The position numbers and the translations under genes are program-made. A stretch of 51,468 nucleotides of DNA from JAISGQ01 sp045536305. Its GTDB lineage: Bacteria; Bacillota; Clostridia; Oscillospirales; Acutalibacteraceae. Below, piece by piece: positions 9,226-18,109 of the stretch. The stretch lies in assembly GCA_045536305.1 (NCBI GenBank), contig JAZSNH010000058.1:1-51468 (forward strand), in the 5' to 3' direction. Positions within the stretch are counted from its first letter, which is position 1; the number at the start of each line of letters is the position of its first letter. The notes under the pieces were generated by a model. The model was not told where the DNA came from, did no database searches, and was given only the letters and a program-made list of their open reading frames with translations.

Positions 9226-10593
9226 ATGGCAAAGATCAGAAGTGTATACGTCTGTTCAAATTGCGAATATGAGAATTCAAAATGGCTTGGAAAATGTCCT
9301 CACTGCGGAGAGTGGAATACCTTTGAGGAAGTTGTAAAGCAAGCGGAGAGCAGTCCTTCTGCGGTACGTACTGCAGCGGTTTACGGAGTATCACCAAAAA
9401 AAATAAGCGAAATAGAAACCAACGATGAGTTCCGTTATAATACAGGACTTAATGAACTTGACCGTGTTCTCGGCGGCGGTATTGTCAAAGGGTCGATAAT
9501 ACTTGTTGGAGGAGATCCGGGAATCGGAAAATCGACGATCCTTCTTCAGATATGTGAATATCTTGGAAATGGGCAGAAGGTGCTTTATGTTTCGGGAGAG
9601 GAATCGGAAAAACAGATAAAGCTTCGTGCCATGCGGCTCGGTGTAGGAGCTGAAGCACTGTATGTACTTACCGAAACAAGTGTCGAAATAATAGCGGAGC
9701 ATATCAGCTCCATGTCGCCCGATATAGTAATAATCGATTCTATACAGACAATGGGATTATCCTCTGTCACATCCTCTCCGGGTAGCGTGACACAGATAAG
9801 AGAATCAACAAATTATTTAACTGCAATTGCAAAACAGCGTGATATACCTGTTTTTCTTGTGGGTCATGTGAATAAGGATGGTGCACTTGCAGGACCTAAG
9901 GTGCTTGAGCATATAGTTGATGTCGTTCTTTACTTTGAAGGCGACAGAAACATGTCATACAGGATTCTGCGCGCCGTTAAAAATCGTTATGGTTCAACAA
10001 ATGAGATCGGCGTTTTTGAGATGAGCGATCACGGACTGATTGAGGTTGAGAATCCTTCAATGATGCTGCTTTCAGGAAGACCCGTGGGTGCATCCGGTTC
10101 ATGTGTTGCGTGTGTTATGGAAGGAACACGTCCTATTCTTGCAGAGGTTCAGGGGTTGGCTTGTCCATCGGCATACGAAAACCCCAGGCGAATGACAACA
10201 GGCTTTGATCATAACAGACTCGCACTTCTTATTGCGGTGCTTGAAAAGAGGGCGGGCTATCTATTTCATAAATCAGATACCTATGTAAATATTGTCGGCG
10301 GCTTAAGGCTTGATGAGCCTGCGGCAGACCTTGCGGTTGCCGCTGCACTCATCAGCAGCCTTACGGATAATGTCATCAGTGATGATGTCGTGATTTTTGG
10401 CGAGCTTGGACTGGCAGGCGAGATACGCTCTGTTTCACATGCAAAGACACGTATAATGGAAGCTGAGCGTCTGGGCTTTACGCGCTGCATTTTGCCGAAA
10501 CACAATGCCGAATCTATAAAGCTTTCGTCAAAAAGCAAGATAAAGCTAATAGGTGTCAATGATATTGCGGATGTTGCGGCAGTCCTTCATTGA
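9226..10593 (+). CDS. radA: DNA repair protein RadA
   Basis: RadA (Sms) is a RecA-like, DnaB-type helicase that extends recombination intermediates. The 455 residues show a C4 zinc finger (C10, C13, C24, C27), Walker A GGDPGIGKS at 95-103, the RadA-specific KNRYG at 252-256, and a C-terminal Lon-protease-like domain (from about residue 285, ending in GELGLAGEIRSVSHAKTRIMEAERLGF). All elements are intact and the length is normal. The gene starts 2 bases after cwlD. Its last 38 bases overlap a small gene on the opposite strand. Confidence 0.97.
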   Translation: MAKIRSVYVCSNCEYENSKWLGKCPHCGEWNTFEEVVKQAESSPSAVRTAAVYGVSPKKISEIETNDEFRYNTGLNELDRVLGGGIVKGSIILVGGDPGIGKSTILLQICEYLGNGQKVLYVSGEESEKQIKLRAMRLGVGAEALYVLTETSVEIIAEHISSMSPDIVIIDSIQTMGLSSVTSSPGSVTQIRESTNYLTAIAKQRDIPVFLVGHVNKDGALAGPKVLEHIVDVVLYFEGDRNMSYRILRAVKNRYGSTNEIGVFEMSDHGLIEVENPSMMLLSGRPVGASGSCVACVMEGTRPILAEVQGLACPSAYENPRRMTTGFDHNRLALLIAVLEKRAGYLFHKSDTYVNIVGGLRLDEPAADLAVAAALISSLTDNVISDDVVIFGELGLAGEIRSVSHAKTRIMEAERLGFTRCILPKHNAESIKLSSKSKIKLIGVNDIADVAAVLH

Positions 10594-10753
10594 CTGTCTC
10601 ATAAGCTTTTCCGGGAAACAAGAGCTCGGCGTCGCGCTTTTTATAAAAGGGACATTTGTCTGAATTATCACTTAAAATTGAAGTCGTCCCCGCCAGTTCA
10701 CAGCGTCCGTCAAATTGATATCTGCATTGACTTGTACATGGAATAAAGTTCAT
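10556..10753 (-). CDS. Small Cys-containing protein of unknown function
   Basis: This 65-residue ORF opens with MNFIPCTSQCRYQFDGRCEL and later has DKCPFYKKRD. The cysteines at about 6, 10, 18 and 35 form a C-x3-C-x7-C-x16-C pattern that could bind a metal or Fe-S centre; I cannot name the family. The ATG at 10753 has an AGGTGA ribosome-binding site 5 nt upstream, which supports real translation. An in-frame TTG sits directly before it. The 3' end overlaps the radA end on the other strand by 38 bases, so the last dozen residues are the antisense of radA codons. Confidence 0.6.
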   Translation of the reverse strand: MNFIPCTSQCRYQFDGRCELAGTTSILSDNSDKCPFYKKRDAELLFPGKAYETVNEGLPQHPQYH

Positions 10754-10830
10754 CAAATCACCTGAATTCTGATTTTTCGAGTATATTTTTCCCCGTATTT
10801 TTCTTTTATTCGTTAATGGAGCTGTTTAAA

Positions 10831-11553
10831 ATGGAAATAGTATCTACTCCGCATTTGCCCGACAAAAATGTAAAAACAATATTGTGCGGAGAGCATAGAG
10901 CTTTAAAAGAAATAACGAAAAAAATGGGCGTAGAAACTATAACGGTTACAGATGACAGAAGATTACCTTATCCGATATGCAATCATTCTGATATTCAGTG
11001 CTGCCATGTCGGAAAAGGCAAGATATTCACATCGAATGTGTCATTTAATGATTTGGATAATTATTCTGTTGAGCTGATAAAGGAAACGCCGACTGACCTA
11101 TACCCGGGTGACTGTCTGTTAAACTGTTTTTCAATAAACGAGGTGCTTATTACAGGAAAGCACTGCTCTGCATCCGTTTTAAACTATGCACAGGAAAACT
11201 CGGCAGAGATTAAATTTGTAAATCAGGGATATGCAAAATGCTCTGCAGCTATAGTTTCAGAGGATGCAGTAATTACAGCGGATAAATCAATTGCTCTTGC
11301 ACTTTTAAACCATTGCAATGTGCTTTTTATCGAACAAGGTCATATTTTGCTCGAAGGATATAATTACGGATTTATCGGAGGGACCTGCGGAAAGCTTTCA
11401 TCTGATAAATTGTGCTTTATGGGTAATCCTCATAATCATCCCGATGGCAGAAAAATAGTATCATTTACAGAGGAAAACAATTGTGAGGTAATTTCGCTCT
11501 GCAATGGTGAACTTATTGATTTTGGCGGCTTTATTCCTCTTTATCAGGAATAA
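10831..11553 (+). CDS. DUF6873-like protein of unknown function
   Basis: The 240-residue protein has no signal peptide or clear membrane segment. It contains repeated strand-turn segments (GECL-like PGDCLLNCF, VNQGYAKCSAAIVSEDAVITADKSIALAL, HILLEGYNYGFIGGTCGKLS) and ends with FMGNPHNHPDGRKIVSF and ELIDFGGFIPL. From memory this resembles the clostridial DUF6873 group, said to have a guanidine-modifying-enzyme (GME) fold; I have not verified that, and no catalytic activity should be assumed. The ATG at 10831 is chosen because GGAG lies 9 nt before it; an ATG at 10816 overlaps that site. A bidirectional terminator follows. Confidence 0.7.
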   Translation: MEIVSTPHLPDKNVKTILCGEHRALKEITKKMGVETITVTDDRRLPYPICNHSDIQCCHVGKGKIFTSNVSFNDLDNYSVELIKETPTDLYPGDCLLNCFSINEVLITGKHCSASVLNYAQENSAEIKFVNQGYAKCSAAIVSEDAVITADKSIALALLNHCNVLFIEQGHILLEGYNYGFIGGTCGKLSSDKLCFMGNPHNHPDGRKIVSFTEENNCEVISLCNGELIDFGGFIPLYQE

Positions 11554-11558
11554 TAGAT

Positions 11559-11598
11559 CACCCCGTAAATCTGACTAAACAGTCTGATTTACGGGGTG
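11559..11598. terminator. Bidirectional intrinsic terminator
   Basis: A 13-bp perfect stem (CACCCCGTAAATC with its complement), extended by 3 bp across one mismatch, closes a 6-nt loop between the convergent DUF6873-like gene and nrdR. The U-runs on either side are weak, so termination efficiency is uncertain, but the position between two gene ends is typical. Confidence 0.7.
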
Positions 11599-11618
11599 TA
11601 AGTGTTTATATAAGAAAT

Positions 11619-12074
11619 TTATTTATCGGTCATGAGCTTGTTGATGACATCCATAAAGGTGTTTATATCTGCAAACTGACGATAAACAGATGCAAAACGG
11701 ATATAAGCTACCTCATCAATATTGCGGAGCTGATCCATTGCAAGCTCGCCGACGGTGAGAGAAGTAACCTCTCGATCAAGCGAGTTTTGGAGCTTTGCTT
11801 CTATTTCAGATACAGCCTTTTCGAGTGTATCGATAGAGACATTACGTTTGTCACAAGCTCGCAGCATACCATTGAGCAGCTTGTTTCTGTCAAAGGGTTC
11901 GCGGCTTTTGTCACGCTTGACAACGACAATAGGAACAGTCTCAATTATTTCATAGGTAGTAAAGCGTTTGGCGCAACTGAGACACTCGCGTCTGCGTCTT
12001 ATCTTTTCGCCCTCATCGGTGGGGCGTGAATCAATTACTTTACTTTCGGGGTAAGCGCAATATGGGCATCTCAT
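11619..12074 (-). CDS. nrdR: Transcriptional repressor NrdR
   Basis: NrdR represses ribonucleotide reductase genes in response to ATP/dATP levels. The 151 residues show an N-terminal zinc ribbon (C3, C6, C31, C34; MRCPYCAYPESKVIDSRP) followed by an ATP-cone domain (about 48-138; VVVKRDKSREPFDRNKLLNGM). The ATG at 12074 is selected because it gives the invariant family N-terminus and has GGAGTG 6 nt upstream; the frame extends further upstream without coding support. No RNR gene is in the window. The gene has its own promoter with a dyad in the spacer, downstream of the ger operon. Confidence 0.97.
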   Translation of the reverse strand: MRCPYCAYPESKVIDSRPTDEGEKIRRRRECLSCAKRFTTYEIIETVPIVVVKRDKSREPFDRNKLLNGMLRACDKRNVSIDTLEKAVSEIEAKLQNSLDREVTSLTVGELAMDQLRNIDEVAYIRFASVYRQFADINTFMDVINKLMTDK

Positions 12075-12107
12075 AAAAACACTCCAGTCAACATCTATAT
12101 TGTAATA

Positions 12108-12136
12108 ATTATAACACAACATATTATGTTAATCAA
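12108..12136 (-). promoter_or_regulatory. SigA-type promoter of nrdR
   Basis: On the minus strand TTGATT (12136-12131) and TATAAT (12113-12108) are separated by exactly 17 bp. This places the start of transcription roughly 25-30 nt before the nrdR ATG. Confidence 0.65.
12118..12130. promoter_or_regulatory. Dyad inside the nrdR promoter spacer, possible operator
   Basis: AACATA-T-TATGTT is a perfect 6-1-6 inverted repeat lying between the -35 and -10 hexamers. Its AT-rich centre flanked by ACA/TGT loosely resembles an NrdR box, which could mean autoregulation, but a second box at the usual spacing was not seen. Confidence 0.4.
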
Positions 12137-12171
12137 GATTTATTTCCATGAAATAACACAAAATATATTAT

Positions 12172-13320
12172 TTATTCTATAATACCCGATGATGATATCT
12201 TACAGTTTACAGAAACATCAATTTCTGCATCGGAAAGCAGGGTGCTTATATTACTTTTGTTATTATCATACCATTTTCTGCAATTTTGACGCAAAGCTGT
12301 TTCAAGTCCTATCAATTCGAAGCCGTATTTATATCTTCCAAGAGCAATTATATGCTCTATATCATCCAAAATATTAGATTCGATCAATTCCTTGTTATCC
12401 TCAAAATTCCCTTCTGAATCTATAAGAAGGCATTCAACATCAAGTGTTATTTTAAATATAGGCTTATCATTTGTTATTTCGCATTTCTTCTTGCATTTTG
12501 ATGATACGATTTGGTAATAAGCATTCCGGCCGTTGTTTTTTATGAGATTTATAATTCCTTCTGTTTGTCTGTCATAGAAAAGACGTATTGTTTCAAGTTC
12601 GGTATAGCCTAATTGTCCGACATAGCTGCAGTTTTTAAAAACACTTATTCCTGTAACAACAAGAGAGATATCCTTTTGGTCTTTTATATCGGTTGTACTT
12701 GTTACCGAATAATTACTGTTTTCAACTGCGCTGAGAGAGAGCAGATTAAAGCTTTGATCATCTTTTCTTTTTGAGTAGATTGCTGTAAGCGAAAAACCTT
12801 CGAGAACATTTGTGCTTGACGACGAATAATGGTTTGATAATCTGTTTATCATCACAGCTGTCGATACACTTGAGAATTTCATCGAAAGTAAATCAGAGGC
12901 TTTTATATCCGTTGTGACAACTACACATTTCCTGCGAACAGAAGCCATTCTGAAAAGCATATCGATATCATCAAAGGATAGCATATCAAGATAATTAAAA
13001 CCCAGTACAAGTGCCTGCAGATGCTCAAAATTAGCCTCGCTGTCAGAATTTCGTATAAGTTCGCGAACAGCCAGTGTAAGCGAAGATGACTTGATTGATG
13101 CATTGATATAAGTCATGGTATCTGATGCCTGATCTGACTGTTGTCCTCTCGGATTAGCGTAGTGAAAGGTGAAAGTATATAAACCTTCTTCATCTGCAGG
13201 ATCAATTCCCAAACCTAAGATAAATATATGATCGTTGATATCTGTCAGATCCCAGCAGCCTGTGGGGATAAGCATTCCGAATAATACAACGATCAGTATG
13301 ATTATTCTTTTAAACCACAT
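12172..13320 (-). CDS. gerAC: Ger(x)C family spore germination lipoprotein
   Basis: This is the C subunit of a GerA-type germinant receptor, which sits in the spore inner membrane and starts germination when small nutrients bind. The 382-residue protein starts with a lipoprotein signal: basic MWFKR, a hydrophobic stretch, and lipobox IPTGC with the lipidated cysteine at residue 22, followed by WDLTDIND, typical for GerAC. The rest matches the expected three-domain extracytoplasmic chain in length. It is the last gene of the gerAA-AB-AC order and overlaps gerAB by 19 bases. Which nutrient the receptor senses cannot be read. Confidence 0.93.
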   Translation of the reverse strand: MWFKRIIILIVVLFGMLIPTGCWDLTDINDHIFILGLGIDPADEEGLYTFTFHYANPRGQQSDQASDTMTYINASIKSSSLTLAVRELIRNSDSEANFEHLQALVLGFNYLDMLSFDDIDMLFRMASVRRKCVVVTTDIKASDLLSMKFSSVSTAVMINRLSNHYSSSSTNVLEGFSLTAIYSKRKDDQSFNLLSLSAVENSNYSVTSTTDIKDQKDISLVVTGISVFKNCSYVGQLGYTELETIRLFYDRQTEGIINLIKNNGRNAYYQIVSSKCKKKCEITNDKPIFKITLDVECLLIDSEGNFEDNKELIESNILDDIEHIIALGRYKYGFELIGLETALRQNCRKWYDNNKSNISTLLSDAEIDVSVNCKISSSGIIE

Positions 13321-14405
13321 TGTGCATTCCCTTTCTTTTTTGCAATTGAAATAATAAATAATAAAGGAATAATCATAAATAAAAATACAATATCGGAATA
13401 TATCAGTATTTTGGAAATGATTTTAAGAAAACTGTCAACAGATCCGATAAAAATAAGAATAATCAATATTATATAAACTATGATTGAATATTTAAATAAC
13501 GATGATTTGAATAATGCTGAGAGAGAAGCAGATGCACAAAAACAAGAAATTGATACGAAAACACATGCGTGTATTATTTTTACCGAAAGTATAAGAGAAT
13601 CAAATCTTTCTATCACTCTTAAATATCGAAGCTGTACGGTCCTTGCGAGTTCTGTTACAGGATAAATCAGACTTGAGGCCGCACGCAGGGTAAATATGCC
13701 GACGACACAAATTGTAAGAGCCAAAATAATTAAGGAACAAATAGCATAGCCTGAAATCAGAGCATATTTCCTTTTCTTGTCATTTACAGTTCTGCACACA
13801 AAAAACAACATTGCTTCTATACATGAAAAACAAGAAACAGATTTGATGACCTGTTGAATAATTCTGTTTGTATTCGGCTGAAAAAGTGCTTTGGTTTCGC
13901 CAAAGTCACATTTTGAAAGAAAAACAGCTATTATAAAAATTATAAACAGCAAAATCGGAACAGACAATAATTCCGTGAGCTTTGCAAGAGAGTTAACGCC
14001 TGAATATGAAATAAAAAAAGCGACAATTGCAATTACTGCAGCAATAACGGCAACAGGAGTTTTATCAAAAAGAAAAAGCTGTATATCATTTGATTCAAGC
14101 AGGATAATTCTAATTGAATGAAAAGTAAAATATAAGAAAAAGAATAATAAAAATATTTTTGCAGGTAAATTCCCAAGCGTTTTTGTTAATACATTTTCAA
14201 GAGAATCGGCATTTGTATTTCTGAATATTCCAAGCAGCATTAAAACAACAGGAAAAATAAGTGCGAGAGAAATCAATTGTGCTATGAACCATTCATAGTG
14301 TATGTCATGTTCGATTGCAGAAGGGTATAGATTAAAGCCGAACAGCATTGAAAAAAGTGTTATTGAAAATAATTGAAAAGGTGTGATTACATCTTGTTTA
14401 CTCAT
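13302..14405 (-). CDS. gerAB: GerAB/ArcD/ProY family germination permease
   Basis: The B subunit of the germinant receptor is an APC-superfamily permease-like protein and probably binds the germinant. The 367 residues are almost wholly hydrophobic, with about ten membrane segments, beginning MSKQDVITPFQLFSITLFSMLFG as in other GerAB proteins. The ATG at 14405 is preferred because GGAGTGAG lies just upstream and it overlaps the gerAA end by 8 bases; an in-frame GTG at 14426 has no ribosome-binding site. Confidence 0.92.
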   Translation of the reverse strand: MSKQDVITPFQLFSITLFSMLFGFNLYPSAIEHDIHYEWFIAQLISLALIFPVVLMLLGIFRNTNADSLENVLTKTLGNLPAKIFLLFFFLYFTFHSIRIILLESNDIQLFLFDKTPVAVIAAVIAIVAFFISYSGVNSLAKLTELLSVPILLFIIFIIAVFLSKCDFGETKALFQPNTNRIIQQVIKSVSCFSCIEAMLFFVCRTVNDKKRKYALISGYAICSLIILALTICVVGIFTLRAASSLIYPVTELARTVQLRYLRVIERFDSLILSVKIIHACVFVSISCFCASASLSALFKSSLFKYSIIVYIILIILIFIGSVDSFLKIISKILIYSDIVFLFMIIPLLFIISIAKKKGNAQCGLKE

Positions 14406-16050
14406 TGTCCGACTCACTCCTGTCACTTGAAAATCTGTCAGCAGAATCGTATACTTCGTTTCTCATCCTGTGCATACGAGCAGGCGCCTGAAACATCGAA
14501 AGAATAAACTGGCGTGGGTTAACAGGGGACATGGGACTTGAAAAAGGGACACCGAAATTTCTTTGAGAAACGAAACTCGAAAGCATGATGAGCATACCTG
14601 CGGTTGTTCCGAAAATACCGAGAACCGATGCACATACTATCAAAAAATATTTAAAAAAGCGTATGGTGGATTTCAGGGAATAGGAAGGAACAGCAAATGA
14701 TGATAAGGTGGAAATACCTGCTATAATTATAATTAACGGACTGAGCAGCCCCGCGTTTATTGTAGCATCTCCTATTATCAAACCACCGACAATGGATAGT
14801 GCTGCGCTTATTTTTTGAGGCATTCTGGTGCTTGCTTCGCGTATAATTTCGAATACGAGCTCAATTAAAAGAACCTCAACAATAGCGGGGAACGGGACAT
14901 TGACTCTGTTTAATGCGGTCAGTAAAAGAAGCTTTGTCGGAAGCATTTCGGGATGGTAGGAAATAATAGCAACATACAAGGCCGGAGCCGATACTGAGAT
15001 CAAGGCACATATCCAGCGAAGGATTCTTATACAGCCCGCAAAAAACCAGTTTTCATAATTATCTTCACTTACGGAAATAAGCTCGGAAACAGTTATTGGA
15101 ACGATCAATGCATGCGGACTTCCGTTTACAAGTATTAAGACCTGTCCGTTAGATATTGCCGCAGCAGCAAGATCTGTCTGCTCGGTTCCGCCTGCCTGGG
15201 GAAAAATACTTAGATTGTTTCTTTCGATCAATTGTTCAAGCTTTCCGGAATCACCGAGTATATCTGTGCTAATATTACTTATCCTGCGCCTCACTTCCTC
15301 GACAAGGGAGGTGTTCGTTACACCTCTGATATAACAAATGCATACATCGGTGTGTGAACGCAGACCAACCTTCATAGGCTCAATTACAAGATTGGGATCA
15401 GCAAGACGTCGTCTGAGCAGAGCGGTGTTCGTTCTGATATTTTCAGTAAACCCTTCGTGCGGTCCGCGTATTGAACCTTCATTCGGACTCTCTCCGACAG
15501 ATCTTGATTCAATAGCTCTGACACCGACAATATAGCACTCTGCTGCACCGTCGATTATTACGGCAGCATCACCCGAAAGTGCGGATAAATAGGCTTTTGA
15601 CAGACTTTTTTGCACGGATATTTCACCCGAACCGAAGAGCTGAGTGATTTCGTCCAATGGAGAGAATTTATTTTCGTAGGAATAATCCGCAAAGCGTCTC
15701 GAGGCAAGAATAACACTTGATTCAAGCAGAGCTTTATTGCTCATTCCATCAACAAAAAGCACTGCTGCGCGCTTGCCCGATGCAAGGGTGAATTTACGAA
15801 GTAAAATATCTTTGCTTTTTCCGATGAGTTTATTTATATATTCACAATTTTTTTCAAATCCGTCTTTTCCCGTAAACAATACCTGATCAAATTCGGGCGA
15901 AATATCGAAAACAGAAGAATCATCTTTTTCTTTAGGAGTATAATTTTGGCCTGTTAACCATTCCCTGAATTTAAAAGTCAAAAAATCACTGCCCCAATCA
16001 CTGCGATTATGTATTGGAAATTGTTGACCTGAGTAAAAATAAATATTCAA
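14398..16050 (-). CDS. gerAA: GerAA family germination protein (A subunit)
   Basis: The A subunit has a large N-terminal soluble domain and a C-terminal membrane domain. Here residues 1 to about 330 are hydrophilic, with the family pattern DGMSNKALLESSVILASRRF, IRGPHEGFTENIRTNTALLRRRL and ILVNGSPHALIVPI; the rest has several membrane spans including RVNVPFPAIVEVLLIELVFEIIREAS and GGLIIGDATINAGLLSPLIIIIAG. The length of 550 is at the long end. The start is uncertain: the most upstream codon is TTG at 16050 with no clear ribosome-binding site, and another TTG about 23 codons in lies behind GGGG. First gene of the operon. Confidence 0.92.
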   Translation of the reverse strand: MNIYFYSGQQFPIHNRSDWGSDFLTFKFREWLTGQNYTPKEKDDSSVFDISPEFDQVLFTGKDGFEKNCEYINKLIGKSKDILLRKFTLASGKRAAVLFVDGMSNKALLESSVILASRRFADYSYENKFSPLDEITQLFGSGEISVQKSLSKAYLSALSGDAAVIIDGAAECYIVGVRAIESRSVGESPNEGSIRGPHEGFTENIRTNTALLRRRLADPNLVIEPMKVGLRSHTDVCICYIRGVTNTSLVEEVRRRISNISTDILGDSGKLEQLIERNNLSIFPQAGGTEQTDLAAAAISNGQVLILVNGSPHALIVPITVSELISVSEDNYENWFFAGCIRILRWICALISVSAPALYVAIISYHPEMLPTKLLLLTALNRVNVPFPAIVEVLLIELVFEIIREASTRMPQKISAALSIVGGLIIGDATINAGLLSPLIIIIAGISTLSSFAVPSYSLKSTIRFFKYFLIVCASVLGIFGTTAGMLIMLSSFVSQRNFGVPFSSPMSPVNPRQFILSMFQAPARMHRMRNEVYDSADRFSSDRSESDNE

Positions 16051-16077
16051 TTAAACAGTAAAAATTAACAAATAGTC

Positions 16078-16106
16078 TTTAAAAAATAATTACAATCATG
16101 TATAAT
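16078..16106 (+). promoter_or_regulatory. SigA-type promoter of the hprK-dnaE unit
   Basis: TTTAAA (16078-16083) and a perfect TATAAT (16101-16106) are 17 bp apart, 48 nt before the hprK ATG. The -35 matches the consensus at four of six bases. Confidence 0.55.
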
Positions 16107-16125
16107 TAAAATGTGTGAGTATTCA
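16094..16125 (-). promoter_or_regulatory. Possible SigG-type promoter of the gerA operon
   Basis: On the minus strand TGAATA (16125-16120) and CATGATT (16100-16094) resemble the SigG -35 and -10 boxes, but the 19-bp spacing is one longer than usual. It overlaps the divergent hprK promoter. GerA operons in Bacillus are SigG dependent, which makes this reasonable but not certain. Confidence 0.3.
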
Positions 16126-16154
16126 GAATTATTGATATACAAGGCGGTGCTTAT

Positions 16155-17123
16155 ATGGCGCAGGTTTTTTCGGTATCAATGTCTAAAATAATCAAGGAAT
16201 TATCTCTTGAGCAGGTTTTGATGCCGCGCGATCCCGATACTGTAATGGTAGAATCATCCGAGGTCAATCGTCCCGGAGTTGAATTGACAGGATTTATGGA
16301 TTATTACGACAATACAAGACTTTTGGTGTGCGGATTGACAGAAATATCATTCCTTCAGAAATTTGATATTGAAACACGAAAAAAGTGTCTTGAAACACTT
16401 TTTTCAAAGGGGGCACCGGGATTGATTATATCAAGAGGTCTTGAGCCGCTTCCGGAAATGCTGGAAGCAGCAAAAAAATATACAATGCCAATCCTCAGAA
16501 CAAACGATCAGACCAGTGGATTTATATCTGCTCTCGTTGCATTTCTCAATGTTGAGCTTGCACCGAGAGTTACACGACACGGAGTTCTTGTGGAGGTATA
16601 CGGCGAAGGTATTTTATTGACGGGCGACAGCGGTGTCGGTAAGTCGGAGACAGCTATTGAGCTTGTAAAAAGAGGACACCGTCTTATTGCTGACGATGCT
16701 GTGGAAATCAGAAGAGTATCCAATAAAACCTTAGTTGGCTCAGCACCTCCAAATATAAGACATTTTATAGAGCTTCGCGGCATAGGAATTATAAATGCAC
16801 GAAGAATATTTGGTATGGGTGCAGTTAAGATCACGGAAAAGATCGATCTGCTGATCAACATGGAAATATGGGACAGCAGTAAGGTTTACGATAGAATGGG
16901 CATGGACGACGAATATACTGAAATACTTGGAAACAAGGTTCCGTCACTTACAATTCCTGTAAAGCCGGGACGAAATCTTGCAATTATTATTGAGGTAGCT
17001 GCCATGAATAACAGACAGAAGAAAATGGGATATAATGCGGCCCATGAACTTCTTCATAATCTTGGTATGGTGGTTGAAAGCGTTCCCAGTGAAACAAAAA
17101 CAGAATGGGATACATTTAATTAA
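16155..17123 (+). CDS. hprK: HPr kinase/phosphorylase
   Basis: This bifunctional enzyme phosphorylates HPr at serine 46 and removes that phosphate, linking sugar flux to carbon catabolite control. The 322 residues show the H142 region (TRHGVLVEVYG), the P-loop GDSGVGKS at 157-164, and the family signature ELRGIGIINARRIFG at 206-220, followed by the C-terminal NPGRN-like KPGRNLAIIIEVAA segment. Length is normal. The gene opens a six-gene plus-strand unit; the glucokinase gene follows by 20 bases, a sensible metabolic pairing. Confidence 0.97.
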   Translation: MAQVFSVSMSKIIKELSLEQVLMPRDPDTVMVESSEVNRPGVELTGFMDYYDNTRLLVCGLTEISFLQKFDIETRKKCLETLFSKGAPGLIISRGLEPLPEMLEAAKKYTMPILRTNDQTSGFISALVAFLNVELAPRVTRHGVLVEVYGEGILLTGDSGVGKSETAIELVKRGHRLIADDAVEIRRVSNKTLVGSAPPNIRHFIELRGIGIINARRIFGMGAVKITEKIDLLINMEIWDSSKVYDRMGMDDEYTEILGNKVPSLTIPVKPGRNLAIIIEVAAMNNRQKKMGYNAAHELLHNLGMVVESVPSETKTEWDTFN

Positions 17124-17143
17124 ATTGATTAGGAGAGAGTAAA

Positions 17144-18097
17144 ATGTATAAACTTGGAATTGACCTCGGCGGTACAAATGTTAAGGCAGGACTTGTTGAC
17201 GAAAACAATGCAGTATTGTTTAAAAGCTCAGTACCTACGGGTGTTGCGGACGGAAATGATGCTGTTGTTGAAAATATTGTTAAGGCTTGTGCGATAGTTC
17301 TTCATGAAGCAGGTATTACACTCGCCGATGTTTCCAATATAGGAATCGGTACTCCGGGTGCGGTAAACAGTGATACGGGAATCGTTGAACGTGCCGAAAA
17401 TATGAAGTTTGAAAATTTTCCTCTTGCAGCAAAGCTTGAGGAAAAAATCAACAGGAAGGTTTATATTGAAAATGATGCTAACGCGGCAGCGTTGGGCGAA
17501 TATGTTGCAGGTGCCGCAAAGGGTGCTAAGGATGCAGTGTGTGTGACTCTCGGCACAGGAGTTGGCGGAGGACTTATTTTAAACGGCAAGCTTTACAGCG
17601 GCTCTAATTATGCAGGCGGCGAGCTTGGTCATACGGTTATTTTGTTTGACGGCATACCCTGCAATTGCGGAAGAAAAGGCTGTTGGGAAAGATATGCCTC
17701 CGTTACAGCTCTTATTGCTCAGACAAAGACAGCAATGGAGGAAAATAAGGATTCTGCACTTTGGGATATTGCAGGCGGAGATCTTAAAAATGTAAACGGA
17801 AAGACCGCATTTGATGCTATGAGAGCAGAAGATGTCGTAGGTACCGCTGTTGTGGACAAGTACATTGAGTATATTGCCTGCGGTGTTACAAACATTGTTA
17901 ATATTTTCCAGCCTGATGTTATCTGTATAGGCGGCGCAATCAGTAAGGAAGGCGATTACATTCTCAAGGCTCTCAACGAAATCGTTGAAAGAGAAAGATT
18001 CACCAAGGTCAGCGATAAGCAGACAAGAGTTGTGATGGCAACATTGGAGAATGACGCAGGAATCATTGGCGCTGCAAATCTTTACAAAGCAAACTGA
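17144..18097 (+). CDS. glcK: ROK family glucokinase
   Basis: The enzyme is expected to phosphorylate glucose with ATP. The 317 residues show the phosphate motif GIDLGGTNVKAGL (5-17), the sugar-binding ENDANAAALGEY (109-120), GTGVGGGLILNGKL (137-150), and the ROK zinc site with H163 and the CNCGRKGCWE motif (173-182). A glucose-specific function is inferred from close similarity to Firmicute GlcK and from its place after hprK; other hexoses are possible. ATG start with an AGGAGAG ribosome-binding site. Confidence 0.92.
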   Translation: MYKLGIDLGGTNVKAGLVDENNAVLFKSSVPTGVADGNDAVVENIVKACAIVLHEAGITLADVSNIGIGTPGAVNSDTGIVERAENMKFENFPLAAKLEEKINRKVYIENDANAAALGEYVAGAAKGAKDAVCVTLGTGVGGGLILNGKLYSGSNYAGGELGHTVILFDGIPCNCGRKGCWERYASVTALIAQTKTAMEENKDSALWDIAGGDLKNVNGKTAFDAMRAEDVVGTAVVDKYIEYIACGVTNIVNIFQPDVICIGGAISKEGDYILKALNEIVERERFTKVSDKQTRVVMATLENDAGIIGAANLYKAN

Positions 18098-18109
18098 TTG
18101 GAGAATAAT

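Noticed and set aside
12140..12156. TTATTTC-CAT-GAAATAA as terminator of the ger operon
   Set aside because: The 7-bp stem is AT-rich with no U-run on the minus strand; too weak to call.
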